Positions 25,218 to 35,152 of a stretch of DNA of 64,000 nt are shown here, piece after piece (position 1 is the first letter of the stretch; each line of letters opens with the position of its first letter). The notes below the pieces were generated by a model. That model saw only the letters and a list, made by a program, of their open reading frames with translations, was not told the origin of the DNA and did no database searches. The DNA is from Henriciella litoralis (GTDB taxonomy: Bacteria > Pseudomonadota > Alphaproteobacteria > Caulobacterales > Hyphomonadaceae): contig NZ_NCSS01000006.1 in NCBI RefSeq assembly GCF_002088935.1, forward strand, positions 1,582,407 through 1,646,406, in the 5' to 3' direction. The position numbers and the translations under genes were made by a program.

Positions 25218-25304
25218 GGCATTCTCCCATCAACCCCGCCCCCGCAATTAAGCCAGACACAGATCGAGTTGTGAAGAACGCAAATAGAGGTGCCTGAAAC
25301 GAAA

Positions 25305-25329
25305 AAGGCGGGCCGATCTGGCCCGCCTT
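25305..25329 (-). terminator. Rho-independent terminator after the M13 peptidase
   Basis: AAGGCGGGCC (25305-25314) pairs with GGCCCGCCTT (25320-25329) around a 5-base loop. Read on the minus strand a run of Ts follows (CCTTTTTCG). It lies 20 bases after the peptidase stop. Confidence 0.85.
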
Positions 25330-25348
25330 CTCAATTATCCGGTGTCGC

Positions 25349-27550
25349 TTACCAGATCCGGATGCGTTCTTCCGGTGGAAGGTAGAGCGCGTCGTCTTCG
25401 GTCACGTCGAACGCGTCATACCACTCGTCAAAATTACGGACGATGCCGTTGACGCGGTATTCCGCCGGCGAGTGTGGATCGGTCAGAAGCTGATTGCGCA
25501 AGGCTTCATCGCGATACTTCGAACGCCAGACCTGCGCCCAAGCCATGAAGAAGCGCTGGTCGCCGGTATAGCCGCCGATGACCGGTGCTTGCTCATCCTC
25601 GCTGACAACGCCGTCGCCATTTGTGTCGAGGCTGATCTGATAGGCGCGGTAGGCGAGCGACAGACCGCCCAGGTCACCGATGTTTTCACCGAGCGTCAGC
25701 TTGCCGTTGACGCATGGCTCACCTTCTTCAAGCGGACAGTACTGATTGTACTGGGCGACAAGCGCGGACGTGAGGGCATCAAAGGCCTCACGATCATCTT
25801 CGGTCCACCAATTGGCAAGAACACCGTCGCCATTGAACTTGGAGCCCTGATCATCGAAGCCATGGCCCATTTCGTGGCCAATAACACCGCCAATAGCGCC
25901 GTAATTCACAGCCGGATCAGCCGTCGCGTTGAAGAATGGCGGTTGAAGGATCGCAGCCGGGAAGACGATCTCGTTGTATCCCGGATTGTAATAGGCGTTC
26001 ACGGTCTGAGGCGTCATGAACCACTCATCGCGGTCCGGTTTCTCGTTCAGACGGTCGAGATTGTCTTCAAGCTCATACTGAGCCGCGCTGACAGCGTTCT
26101 CGAAGGCATTGTCGCCGCTCACTTCAAGCGTTTCATAAGTCTCGAACTTGTTCGGATAACCGATCTTGGGATTGAACTTGTCGAGCTTGTCCTTCGCCTT
26201 GATGCGGGTTTCCTCGCCCATCCATGCCAGGTCTTCGAGATTGGCATGCATTGCTGCGCGGAGGTTAGCGACGAGCGCATCCATCTTCTGCTTGTTTTCC
26301 GGTGGGAAATAGCGCTCGACATAGACTTCGCCGATCGCTTCACCCAGCGTGCCGGTTACGTTCGAAACGGCCCGCTTCCAGCGAGGACGCTGTTCTGGCT
26401 GACCGTTCAGGACGGTGCCAAAGAAAGCAAAGTCACGGTCATCGATTTCTTTCGGCAGGACCGAAGAGAAATTCGAGATCATGTGGGCCGCGAGATAGGC
26501 CTTCCAGGTCTCAAGGTCGGCCGTGTTCGCCAGCTCAAAAGCGGCTGGTAGACCAGCGCCGAGCTTTTCCACGTCTTCCTCGCTGAGGCCGGCAGCTTCA
26601 ATTTCTTCTGCCGTTGGCGGCACTTCGGTCACCAGAAATTCCTGCTCGTCATTCACGCCAAGCTCTGTCAGCGCGGCCGCAAGCGGGAAGTCGCCAGCAA
26701 GCTTGCCAAGCTCGTCGCGGGTAAGCTTGTTGTAAGTGATCTCAGGGTTACGGCTAATCGCGCGGTCCCAGTCTGCCTTCGCAAGCTCTGTTTCGAGAGC
26801 GAGGACATCAGCGGCCTTTGCCGCAGCATCCTCATATCCGGCCTTCTCAAGCAGGAAGGTCAGGAGGGCTTCGTACTCGGTCCGGATATTGACCGACTTT
26901 TCGTCATCCTTGAGGTAGTATTCGCGGTCGGGAAGCCCGAGGCCACCCATCGATACCTGGAAGATGTAGTCGTCAGGATCCTTGTCATCGACCCAGACGA
27001 ATCCGTTGATCGGAGACGAGTAGCCAACGGTTACAAAGATGCGTGCGAGGTCTTCGCGGCTGTCGATGGCGGCAATCTTGTCCAGATAGGGCTGGGCCGG
27101 CGCCATACCGGCAGCTTCGATCGCATCGGTGTCCATATAGGCATTATAGACAGCGGCAACCTTGCCTTCAGATGTATCAGCCGACGGCTTTTCAGCGGCC
27201 AGATCTTCAATGATGAAACGGGTCTGTTGCTCTGATTTCTCGCGCAGCAGATCAAACGCGCCGTAACGGGTCTTGTCAGCCGGCAGTTCAAATTCGTCGA
27301 ACCATTCGCCGTTGGCGTACATGAAGAAGTTGTCGCCAGGCTTGACGTCGGTGTCCATCGCGCCCGTATCAATGCCCCAGTCGCCCCAGTAATCGGGCGA
27401 TGTCGTCTCAACAATCTGAACTTCAGCTTCGGCGCCGGTATCGGTTTCGACGCTTACAGATGAAGTCTCGATTTCAGGGGTTTCTGTTTCGGTGGTCGCG
27501 CATGCGCCAAGAAGCGCAACTGTGGCCACGCCAGCGAGAAGTTTTTTCAT
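25349..27550 (-). CDS. M13-family (neprilysin/PepO-like) zinc metallopeptidase, lipoprotein
   Basis: The start at 27550 (MKKLLAG) has GGAGG upstream and begins a lipoprotein signal with lipobox LLGA-C near residue 17. A Thr/Glu-rich linker follows. The peptidase_M13_N helical domain spans residues about 90-480, the M13 catalytic domain the last 200. The zinc site HEMGH lies at about residues 558-562, within VIGHEMGHGFDDQGSKF, and the third ligand Glu is in ENIGDLGGLSLAYRA about 60 residues later. NAYYNP before the zinc site is the substrate-backbone motif. The protein probably cleaves peptides at the outer membrane or periplasm. Confidence 0.95.
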   Translation of the reverse strand: MKKLLAGVATVALLGACATTETETPEIETSSVSVETDTGAEAEVQIVETTSPDYWGDWGIDTGAMDTDVKPGDNFFMYANGEWFDEFELPADKTRYGAFDLLREKSEQQTRFIIEDLAAEKPSADTSEGKVAAVYNAYMDTDAIEAAGMAPAQPYLDKIAAIDSREDLARIFVTVGYSSPINGFVWVDDKDPDDYIFQVSMGGLGLPDREYYLKDDEKSVNIRTEYEALLTFLLEKAGYEDAAAKAADVLALETELAKADWDRAISRNPEITYNKLTRDELGKLAGDFPLAAALTELGVNDEQEFLVTEVPPTAEEIEAAGLSEEDVEKLGAGLPAAFELANTADLETWKAYLAAHMISNFSSVLPKEIDDRDFAFFGTVLNGQPEQRPRWKRAVSNVTGTLGEAIGEVYVERYFPPENKQKMDALVANLRAAMHANLEDLAWMGEETRIKAKDKLDKFNPKIGYPNKFETYETLEVSGDNAFENAVSAAQYELEDNLDRLNEKPDRDEWFMTPQTVNAYYNPGYNEIVFPAAILQPPFFNATADPAVNYGAIGGVIGHEMGHGFDDQGSKFNGDGVLANWWTEDDREAFDALTSALVAQYNQYCPLEEGEPCVNGKLTLGENIGDLGGLSLAYRAYQISLDTNGDGVVSEDEQAPVIGGYTGDQRFFMAWAQVWRSKYRDEALRNQLLTDPHSPAEYRVNGIVRNFDEWYDAFDVTEDDALYLPPEERIRIW

Positions 27551-27586
27551 TCGGGATATCCTCCAGATCAATAAATTCAATAATTA

Positions 27587-27618
27587 CACGCCGCGGGGAA
27601 GTTTCCACCCGCGGCGTG
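27587..27618 (-). terminator. Stem-loop after the RND permease gene
   Basis: CACGCCGCGGG (27587-27597) pairs perfectly with CCCGCGGCGTG (27608-27618) around a 10-base loop. On the minus strand TAATTATTG follows, so the T-run is weak. It lies 16 bases after the stop of the RND permease gene and marks the end of the efflux operon. Confidence 0.6.
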
Positions 27619-27633
27619 CAGTTTCATGGTTTT

Positions 27634-30600
27634 CTATTCTGCCGGTTGCGTGCGTCCACCATGACGGGTGCCTATCAGTTCTTCCTCGTCGATCTGCGCA
27701 TCGCCTTCATAGCTATCGCCGATGTGGCGGTACGGACGGCCACCCCAGGTCCATCGGAATATCCGACCGACTTCACAGCCAACGGCGTAAAGGGCCGGCA
27801 CAAGAAGAAGAGAGACGAACAGGGCAAAGGCGACAGCCGATCCGAGCGAGACAACCATCGGCTTGAGGAACTGTGCCTGCACCGATTTCTGCGTAATCAT
27901 CGGCAGGATACCGACGAACGTCGTGACCGACGTCAGCAGAATGGGCCGGAAACGGGACACACCGGCATCCACGATTGCTTGTAGCGCGCCCGCGCCTTCA
28001 TCCCGGCGCCTGTTGATATAGTCAACGAGGACCAGGTTATCGTTGATGACAACCCCGGCCGCCGCACCGATCCCGAACATGGAGAATAGCGCCATTGGCG
28101 TGCCAAACGCGACGTGTCCGAACGCGGCCCCGGCAAAGCCGAACGGAATAGCCACCATCAGCAACAAGGGTTGCGAGTAGGACTGGAACGCGATTGCCAG
28201 CAGGATGTACATCGCCACAAAGGCAATGATGTACAGCTGAATGATATCGCCGAAGAATTCCTGTTCGGACTCGGCGCTACCGACAACGCCGCGAGTAATC
28301 TCCGGATATTTCTTTGCAAATTCGGGCCAGAAATTCTGCTCCATGTCTTCGGAGATGGTCGCCCGTGTGCCGTCACCAACAAGGTCAGCGAAGATGGTCA
28401 CAGACCGCTGACGCTCGCGGCGAAGGATCCGGTTGATCCCCGGCGCAAACGAGATCTCTGCAACTTGCTGCAACGGAATCTCGCGGCCATCCGGCGTGCG
28501 GATACGCAGACTGTCGAGACTATCAAGCGAACGACGCGCCGCCTCCGGATAGCGAACCATCACACGCACATCGTCACCGTCTCGCGGAAGCCGTTGGGCT
28601 TCGATGCCATAATAGGCGGCGCGAACCTGCGATGTGATGTCGTTCAGAGTAACGCCGAGTGTCGTCGCCCCCGGTTTAAGCTCAATCCGGACTTCCTCGG
28701 CGGCCGAGGACAGATTGTCACCAATGTCGTAGGTCTGCTCATAGGTCGCGAGCTGAGCCTTTACCTCGTCGGCAGCTGTTCGCAGCGTGTCGAGATCATC
28801 ATGGTTGATGGCGAACCGGATAGAATTGTCGGAGTCGTTGATCGTGAAGGCAAAGTTGACCTCCTCTGCATCAGGGACTTCGCCAAAGTCGGCCCGCAAC
28901 TGGTCAGCCACTTCCTTGGTCGTGACACCTTCCGGACGGGATTCCGGCGACATCAGGCCGATCCAGGATTGAACCTGACCCTCGCTAGCGACGATCGACA
29001 CGCTTTGGATCAGATGCTGGTCGCCCAGTTCAGGGTACTTCTCGTCAAATGCGGCGCGCGACGCGGTCACAGCCATCTGCAATTGATCGCGCACTTCCAG
29101 CGACCGGGAGAATGGTGACCCATCCGGCAGGTCAACGCTGACCCGGACAAGATCATCCTCAATTTCCGGCATGAAGCGGAAAGGCAGGACGCCGGTCTGC
29201 AGCAACACAACTGAGAGGATGAAAAGCGAGGTGAATCCGGCAATCGTCACATATCTGAACTGCACGGCCCATTCGAGTACCGGCTTGTAGATCTTGTTTG
29301 CAAAGGTCAGCAGACTGTCAGCAATGGTCTGCTGCAGATGCATCAACTTGCCGACCGGACCATCGAAATTCTGTCGCTCCATATGACCAAGGTGAGCTGG
29401 CAGGATCAGCATCGCCTCAAGCAGCGAGAAAGTTAGAGCCGCAACGACAACATAGGTGATCTGGGCCGTGAACTGGCGCTCCGGCCCCGGCAGGAACGCC
29501 CACGGGGCGAACATGATCATCGTCGTGATGACGCCGAAAATGACGGGCTTGAGAACAAGCTGCGTGCCGGTGACCGCTGCGGTCAGGCCGTGACTTCGCC
29601 CGCTCTCGACTTCCTTGTGAATATTCTCCCCCACAACGATCGCATCGTCGACGACCACGCCGATCACCAGCAGGACCGCGAAAAGCGACAGGAAGTTCAG
29701 CGAAACACCAAAGAGCGGGAGAATCAGCATGCCGCCCGCGAACGCGGTCCCGATGCCGATCGTGACCCAGAAGGCAACGATTGGCCGAAGGAACAGGATG
29801 AGGATGATCATCACCAGCGCCATCCCCTGGAAGGCGGCTGAGCTGATGGTATCCATCCGGCCCCGATAGACCTCGGACTGGTCAAACAGCATGTCGATAC
29901 GCAGACCTTCAGGCAGCGCGTCGGATCCGCGACCGCTATTGGCCCGCTCGACATAGTCCAGAATGGTGTCGGAATAGGCCGCGATGTCCATTTTCTCGGG
30001 CGAGTTGACCATGATGAAGGCCGTTGGTTCGCCGTCGAACGTGGCCTCAAGGTCGCCATCGACAAACCCATCGACGACATTGGCAACATCGCGAATACGG
30101 ATCGCACCGCCACCCATTGTCTCCCGGACAATGATATTTTCAAAATCAGCGCGCGTATCGGCCAGTTGACGCGACTGAAGCGCGACCGTGCCTGTATCGG
30201 TGCGCACCGCGCCGCCCGATGAGTTCAGTGACGAGCTCCGGACCGCATTCGCCACTTCCTGAAATGTCAGATTATAGCGACGCAGCGCCTCTTCTGAGAC
30301 TTCGATAGAAACCTCTTCCTGGAGCGTGCCATTGACCATAGCAAGCTCGCCACCTTCCAGCAGCGCAATATCGTCTCGTACTTTTTCGACATAGTATTTC
30401 AGCGTGCGCTGATCGACATTGCCGTGAAGCGCGAGCCCCAGATACGGGTTATCCTGACGCCAGCGGCTGACCTGCGGCGGAAAGCTCGATTGCGGCAGGT
30501 TGGAGATCGTGTCAACGCGGCGCTTCACCTCGTCGACGAACTCATCAACATCGGCGTCCAGTTCAATCTCGAGGTTGATATATCCGACGCCTTCACGCGC

Positions 30601-30852
30601 AGAGCCAATCAGCCTTTTGAGCCCGTCCATGTCTGCGACAACTTCTTCGAGGCGTACGACAATCTGATCTTCAACGTCCTGCGGAGAGGCACCGGGCCAG
30701 GCAATAGAGACGCTGGCACCGTTAAAGTCAGCGGATGGGAATGCCTCTTTTTCGAGACTGAGAAAGCCGAAAGTGCCGCCGATCAGCGCCACAATCATCA
30801 GCAGGTTGGCGGCGATGGAGTTCTTGGCGAACCAGGCGACGATACCGTTCAT
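27634..30852 (-). CDS. RND efflux permease (AcrB/HAE1-like)
   Basis: A 1072-residue inner-membrane proton antiporter that exports drugs or other small molecules through the adaptor and outer-membrane factor encoded upstream. Twelve membrane segments are arranged in two halves with two large periplasmic loops. TM1 is at residues about 10-30. The fourth segment has the proton-relay pair in GVVVDDAIVVGEN near residue 400, and the second half has GVVINDNLVLVDYINRR. Its start overlaps the adaptor stop by four bases (ATGA), so translation is coupled. A Cu/Ag export role is unlikely because the methionine clusters of CusA are not seen. Confidence 0.95.
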   Translation of the reverse strand: MNGIVAWFAKNSIAANLLMIVALIGGTFGFLSLEKEAFPSADFNGASVSIAWPGASPQDVEDQIVVRLEEVVADMDGLKRLIGSAREGVGYINLEIELDADVDEFVDEVKRRVDTISNLPQSSFPPQVSRWRQDNPYLGLALHGNVDQRTLKYYVEKVRDDIALLEGGELAMVNGTLQEEVSIEVSEEALRRYNLTFQEVANAVRSSSLNSSGGAVRTDTGTVALQSRQLADTRADFENIIVRETMGGGAIRIRDVANVVDGFVDGDLEATFDGEPTAFIMVNSPEKMDIAAYSDTILDYVERANSGRGSDALPEGLRIDMLFDQSEVYRGRMDTISSAAFQGMALVMIILILFLRPIVAFWVTIGIGTAFAGGMLILPLFGVSLNFLSLFAVLLVIGVVVDDAIVVGENIHKEVESGRSHGLTAAVTGTQLVLKPVIFGVITTMIMFAPWAFLPGPERQFTAQITYVVVAALTFSLLEAMLILPAHLGHMERQNFDGPVGKLMHLQQTIADSLLTFANKIYKPVLEWAVQFRYVTIAGFTSLFILSVVLLQTGVLPFRFMPEIEDDLVRVSVDLPDGSPFSRSLEVRDQLQMAVTASRAAFDEKYPELGDQHLIQSVSIVASEGQVQSWIGLMSPESRPEGVTTKEVADQLRADFGEVPDAEEVNFAFTINDSDNSIRFAINHDDLDTLRTAADEVKAQLATYEQTYDIGDNLSSAAEEVRIELKPGATTLGVTLNDITSQVRAAYYGIEAQRLPRDGDDVRVMVRYPEAARRSLDSLDSLRIRTPDGREIPLQQVAEISFAPGINRILRRERQRSVTIFADLVGDGTRATISEDMEQNFWPEFAKKYPEITRGVVGSAESEQEFFGDIIQLYIIAFVAMYILLAIAFQSYSQPLLLMVAIPFGFAGAAFGHVAFGTPMALFSMFGIGAAAGVVINDNLVLVDYINRRRDEGAGALQAIVDAGVSRFRPILLTSVTTFVGILPMITQKSVQAQFLKPMVVSLGSAVAFALFVSLLLVPALYAVGCEVGRIFRWTWGGRPYRHIGDSYEGDAQIDEEELIGTRHGGRTQPAE

Positions 30853-32120
30853 TGGGGGGCTCCTTCACCTTCGCTGGCAACCTGTGCGGAGCCTTCCTCA
30901 GAGTCACTGCTCATCGAAGTTGTCCGCGGCGTGCGCGGCTCAAGGCTACCATCGGGCATCCGCTCAACGACCTGGATCTTCATGCCGTCGAAGGCCGCCT
31001 GAATAGGGGAAATAATGGCAAGCTCACCGGGCGCGACACCGCTGCGAACATAGGCGCCATCTTCTGTACTATAGACGACGTCGACCGTGCGAATGTGCAA
31101 TTCACCCGCGGGGCCATCGCCAATGAAGACCTGATCCACCCCGCGAAGCGCAGACCGTGGGATCTTCACGACACTGTCAACGCTGCGCCCATCGATCGCA
31201 GCATTCACAAACAGACCCGGCGCCATCGGCACACCATTATCTGAGCCTGCACCATAAGGGTCATCCAGTTCAGCGATGACATTGATGAGCCGGGTTTGCG
31301 GGTTGATCGCAGCGGATGTGCGCTTCACACGGCCGACCCACTCGCGCGGCTCACCCGCAACCGACGCAGAGAAGACGACTTTAGGGCCGCGTTGCTGTTC
31401 GCTTTCCTGGAAGGCGAGCGGCAGGCCTGTACGACCGAGCTCTTCATCCGACAGCGGCAAGGAGACTTCGACCACATCCGTGGCGAAGATCGTGCCGAGC
31501 GACTGCCCGGGGCTAACAAACTGACCGAGATCAGCGGTACGCTCGCGCACACGGCCGGAAAACGGCGCTGTCACGGCTGTACGGTTGAGGGCAAGTTGCG
31601 CGTCAGCGAGCTGTGCCTTGGCAGAATCGAGCGACGCTTCAGCTTCAGCGAGCTGTGGTTCGCGGCGGGCCAGTGGACTTGTATCCTCGATGCCGAGTTC
31701 TTCAATGTCCTGAAGTGCCAGTTCGGCTTCAGCCCGCTCACGCGCTAGGCGCTGCTGAGCTGAGGCCACACCAGACTTCGCGCGCACAACCGCAAGCTCA
31801 TAGTCGGCCGACTCAAGCCGGACCAGCACCTGTCCCTGACGGATGAAACCACCATCGACGAAATCAGGTGACACAAATGAAACGCGCCCGGAAATCTGCG
31901 GCGCAACGACGATCTGACGCTTTGGGCGCACTTCGCCCTGCGCATTGACCTTAAGCTCCAGCGACGTCGCTTCAGCAGCCTCAGCGAAAACCGACAGGCC
32001 GCGCGGCTGTTCTTCGGCGCGCTCAACCGGTGGCTTCAGACTGTTTAAGAGCAAGGAACCGCCGCCACCAAGCACCACCAACACAATGACAGGAAGAAGG
32101 ATCGCAAGAATTTTTTTCAT
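30849..32120 (-). CDS. Membrane fusion adaptor of RND efflux pump (HlyD/AcrA family)
   Basis: An N-terminal membrane anchor (residues 5-27) precedes the adaptor architecture: beta-barrel/lipoyl half (GEVRPKRQIVVAPQISGRV), a long alpha-helical hairpin at about residues 110-175 (SGVASAQQRL to LADAQLALNRT), the second lipoyl half (VTAPFSGRVRER) and the beta-barrel domain, ending in a low-complexity Ser/Glu tail. It links the RND permease to the outer-membrane channel. The eight-base gap to the OMF gene and the four-base overlap with the permease show one operon. Confidence 0.95.
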   Translation of the reverse strand: MKKILAILLPVIVLVVLGGGGSLLLNSLKPPVERAEEQPRGLSVFAEAAEATSLELKVNAQGEVRPKRQIVVAPQISGRVSFVSPDFVDGGFIRQGQVLVRLESADYELAVVRAKSGVASAQQRLARERAEAELALQDIEELGIEDTSPLARREPQLAEAEASLDSAKAQLADAQLALNRTAVTAPFSGRVRERTADLGQFVSPGQSLGTIFATDVVEVSLPLSDEELGRTGLPLAFQESEQQRGPKVVFSASVAGEPREWVGRVKRTSAAINPQTRLINVIAELDDPYGAGSDNGVPMAPGLFVNAAIDGRSVDSVVKIPRSALRGVDQVFIGDGPAGELHIRTVDVVYSTEDGAYVRSGVAPGELAIISPIQAAFDGMKIQVVERMPDGSLEPRTPRTTSMSSDSEEGSAQVASEGEGAPQ

Positions 32121-32128
32121 GGAAGGTC

Positions 32129-33559
32129 TCAGTTGCTTGATGCGATTATATCAGAATTCGGGTCGAACGGATCGCCTTCGACAGCGCCGCCGACAGCCAG
32201 ATGGAAGCGGATGCGGTTCGAAATTCGGGCGGAACGCGCGGCAATCAGATTGCTTTCAGCGTTCAAGCGTCGGCTCTGGGCGTCGATCAGGTTAAAGATT
32301 GTGATGACGCCGCTTGTGTATTGGCGGGTGGCAAGATCTTCGGCTGCAACCGCTTCGGTCAGCGCCCGGTTCTGGGCTTCAACCTGCTTGGCCAGGAATG
32401 TGTCGGCAGCAAGCGCATCTTCAACCTCACGCCAGGCGACTAGCACTGTCGATGCGTAATTCGCCAGAGCGACTTGAGCGTTCGCGATTGCTGCGTCCCG
32501 GTCAGCCTTGAGCGCGCCGCCATTGAAGATGGGCTGAGCCAGAGATGCGATCGCATTGGCGGCAATCCGGGTCGGGTCGATCAGATCTGACAGATCGGTC
32601 TCATTATTTGTCAGCGAGGCTGAAATCGACAGGGTCGGCAGAAGCGCGAGCCGGGCCTGCTCTGCCCTGAGACCAGCTGACATTAAGCGCGCTTCGGACG
32701 CTGCAATATCAGGACGCCGGGAGAGAAGGAGTGTCGGCGTACCAGCCGCTTCAATTGGCTCCAGGTCTGGCAGCTCAGCCGGGGCTTCGAGCAGATTGCC
32801 CGGATAACGGCCCAAGAGGATTTCAAGTCGGCGAGTGGCGTTTCCGCTCGCCTGCCGGCGCGCAGCGATCGATGCTTCGGCGGTCGCCATGGCGCTGCGG
32901 GCCGTGCGCACATCAAGCGCGTTGGCAAGACCGCGAGAGAACCGGCGCTCAGTTAGCGTCACGACGCGCTCTCGGGCTTCGTAAGTCTTCAAGGCCACGC
33001 TTTGCTGAGCCAGCGCTTCGTTGAGGTCGGTCCAGGCGATGGCTGTTTGCGCCGCCAGGGAGAGGCGCGCGGCGGCGAGATCCGCCTCGCTTGCAGCGAC
33101 GTCGGATTGGGCGGCGTCAACCTGGGCCGCGATGCGCCCCCAAAGGTCAGCCGTCCAGCTCGCATCGGCGCGCAGCCCATAAACCGGATCGGTGAACCGG
33201 TCGTCGGCAGCTTCGGAATAGGTTGAATTGACCCCGGCGCTGGCGCCTGCCGAAACGTTCGGCAAGGACCGGCCATAAATGCTGCGGGCCTGAGCGCGGG
33301 CTGTCTGCACGATGTAGTATTGTGCGCGGATGTTTGGATTGGCCTCGAGCGCCTCATCGACGAGATCGCTCATGACGGGGTCATTGAACTGCCCGATCCA
33401 GTTACCGGTTGGCAGGTCACCTGTCACACCGGCTGCAGACCAGGCCGATGGCGCATCTGGCGCAACCGGAAAAATGGCCACAGGCTCTCCAGCGAGACCT
33501 GAGACAGTACTGCATCCGGCGAGCATGACGATGCCAAGAAGTGCGCCTTGATGTTTCAT
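32129..33559 (-). CDS. Outer membrane efflux lipoprotein (NodT/OprM family)
   Basis: The start at 33559 (MKHQGALL) follows GAGGG and leads directly into a lipobox (MLAG-C); the longer start at 33574 is possible. The 476-residue protein has two OEP repeats: residues about 45-230 and 250-450, each with long helices (VDAAQSDVAASEADLAAARL and NRALTEAVAAEDLATRQY) and a beta-barrel segment. SRRPDIAASEARL at the second repeat is the standard signature. It forms a trimeric outer-membrane duct and is the first gene of the pump operon. Confidence 0.95.
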   Translation of the reverse strand: MKHQGALLGIVMLAGCSTVSGLAGEPVAIFPVAPDAPSAWSAAGVTGDLPTGNWIGQFNDPVMSDLVDEALEANPNIRAQYYIVQTARAQARSIYGRSLPNVSAGASAGVNSTYSEAADDRFTDPVYGLRADASWTADLWGRIAAQVDAAQSDVAASEADLAAARLSLAAQTAIAWTDLNEALAQQSVALKTYEARERVVTLTERRFSRGLANALDVRTARSAMATAEASIAARRQASGNATRRLEILLGRYPGNLLEAPAELPDLEPIEAAGTPTLLLSRRPDIAASEARLMSAGLRAEQARLALLPTLSISASLTNNETDLSDLIDPTRIAANAIASLAQPIFNGGALKADRDAAIANAQVALANYASTVLVAWREVEDALAADTFLAKQVEAQNRALTEAVAAEDLATRQYTSGVITIFNLIDAQSRRLNAESNLIAARSARISNRIRFHLAVGGAVEGDPFDPNSDIIASSN

Positions 33560-33600
33560 CCGACCCTCATTCATTCTGATCGTGCTCTAAAAGCCGACTA

Positions 33601-33613
33601 GTTGACTGTCAAC
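33601..33613. promoter_or_regulatory. 13-bp palindrome overlapping the efflux operon promoter
   Basis: GTTGACTGTCAAC is a perfect 6-1-6 palindrome. On the minus strand it contains TTGACA, a good -35 hexamer, with a loose -10 (TAGAGC) 17 bases on, about 30 bases before the operon start. A repressor binding here would block the pump promoter. No adjacent TetR or MarR gene is present. Confidence 0.45.
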
Positions 33614-33759
33614 AAATAATTATCGAATTTCAATAACGTTTTGCAGCCTGTATAGAGAAAACGTCTGCATTCGGGAAAATCGGACGTTCTCCCGTCATTC
33701 TGGCATAGATATGGCACCGGACAGCTTGTCGGATTGCCCGGCTTCTGGTTTCTAAACAA

Positions 33760-35148
33760 ATGGCCATGACAGATAGAGAAACGCACAAGACCCATGCGCG
33801 CCGCGCCGAACGCGCGCGCGACTTTATCGTGCTGACCCTTGGCGGGGCCGGGCTGATGACCCTGCTCGTGATCTCTGGCTCACTAGGTTTCGTAGAAGGG
33901 CTAACGGCAGCCCTCGTCCTGTTCGCTGGCGCCCTTGCCTATTTTGTGGGCTCGGTGCCGCCAGTTGTGAGCGATGCTACTTCCGTGGGCGCGAAACCTG
34001 CCACAGGATCGCGGGATCCGTCGATCCGGTCGCTCATTCACGCGCTGCCCTTCCCTGCTTTCTATATCTCCGAGGAAAGCCGCATCCAGTATTCCAACCG
34101 CCATCTGGATGAGATTTTCCGCATCAAGCATGTTGAAGGCGCGCTCAAATCCGTGATCATCCGCCAGCCAGATGTGTTGGCGGCCACCGACCGGGTTGCG
34201 CGCACCGGCGCGAGCGAGCGCGTCGAGTTCATGGCTGTCGATGGCGAGGAGCTGTGGCTCGCCCACCTCACATCGGGCCCTGCCCCCCATAGCGTTTTCG
34301 TCGTGTTCGAGGACCGCACAGCCGTCCACCGTGCAGAGCGGGCGCGCGCCGACTTTCTGGCGAATGCCAGCCATGAATTGCGCACGCCCCTGACCGCGCT
34401 GGCAGGCTTTATCGAAACCATGCGTGGTCCAGCGCGCGATGACCGCGAGTCGTGGGACGGGTTTCTGGAAATCATGCATAATCAGACGGACCGGATGCGC
34501 CATCTGGTGTCCGACCTTCTGTCTCTGTCACGTATCGAGTTCAGCGAGCATCGTCCGCCGGACACGGTCATCGACCTCAGCGATGTGCTTAGCCACACAA
34601 TCCTGGCGCTACAGCCGCTGGCCGCCGAGCGCGCGATCGAATTGTCCCTCAGCGGTCTCGATCAGAAAGTGCCGGTCACTGCCAACTGGGATGAAATTGC
34701 GCAAGTGGTACAAAACCTCGTCGGCAATGCGCTGAAATACTCGCCTAAAGGCGAGACCGTTTCTGTCAGCATGGGTGTGTCGCCATCCATGGCGGAAGCC
34801 GCAACCTCGGCCACAGCCAATCAGAGCCGCTCGATCAGTGCCGTCCTCCTGCAACCGCGGGCCTCCTCCGAAGCGGCGGCGGCATGGATCAATGTGGCCG
34901 ATTCCGGTCAGGGCATTGCCCGTCAGCACCTCGCCCGCCTCGGCGAGCGCTTTTATCGCGCAGATGAAAGCCGCGGCGGTGAGATTGAGGGCACCGGGCT
35001 TGGGCTAGCGATCGTCAAGCACATCATGGCGAGACATCGCGGTGGCCTGGCCGTGGCCAGTCGTGAGGGCGAAGGCGCGACCTTTGGCATCTGGCTCCCA
35101 CGCGTCGAAACCGAGACCAAAACGCCGACGGCTAGTGTGAACGGCTGA
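33760..35148 (+). CDS. phoR: Phosphate regulon sensor histidine kinase PhoR
   Basis: Two membrane segments at about residues 22-64 precede a PAS domain (ALPFPAFYIS... near 94-190). The HisKA domain has the phosphoacceptor His205 in ANASHELRTPL. The ATPase domain has the N-box NLVGNALKYSP, G1 box DSGQGI and G2 box GTGLGLAIV. PhoR phosphorylates PhoB when phosphate is scarce. Location upstream of pst/phoU/phoB supports the name. The start at 33760 or 33766 (ATGGCCATG) is not decided by a ribosome site. Confidence 0.9.
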   Translation: MAMTDRETHKTHARRAERARDFIVLTLGGAGLMTLLVISGSLGFVEGLTAALVLFAGALAYFVGSVPPVVSDATSVGAKPATGSRDPSIRSLIHALPFPAFYISEESRIQYSNRHLDEIFRIKHVEGALKSVIIRQPDVLAATDRVARTGASERVEFMAVDGEELWLAHLTSGPAPHSVFVVFEDRTAVHRAERARADFLANASHELRTPLTALAGFIETMRGPARDDRESWDGFLEIMHNQTDRMRHLVSDLLSLSRIEFSEHRPPDTVIDLSDVLSHTILALQPLAAERAIELSLSGLDQKVPVTANWDEIAQVVQNLVGNALKYSPKGETVSVSMGVSPSMAEAATSATANQSRSISAVLLQPRASSEAAAAWINVADSGQGIARQHLARLGERFYRADESRGGEIEGTGLGLAIVKHIMARHRGGLAVASREGEGATFGIWLPRVETETKTPTASVNG

Positions 35149-35152
35149 GACA

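Noticed and set aside
25472-26551. A 359-codon plus-strand ORF inside the M13 peptidase gene
   Set aside because: It is antisense to a clear metallopeptidase with intact zinc motif and has no recognisable domain.
28114-29118. A 334-codon plus-strand ORF inside the RND permease gene
   Set aside because: It is a third-position shadow of the permease.
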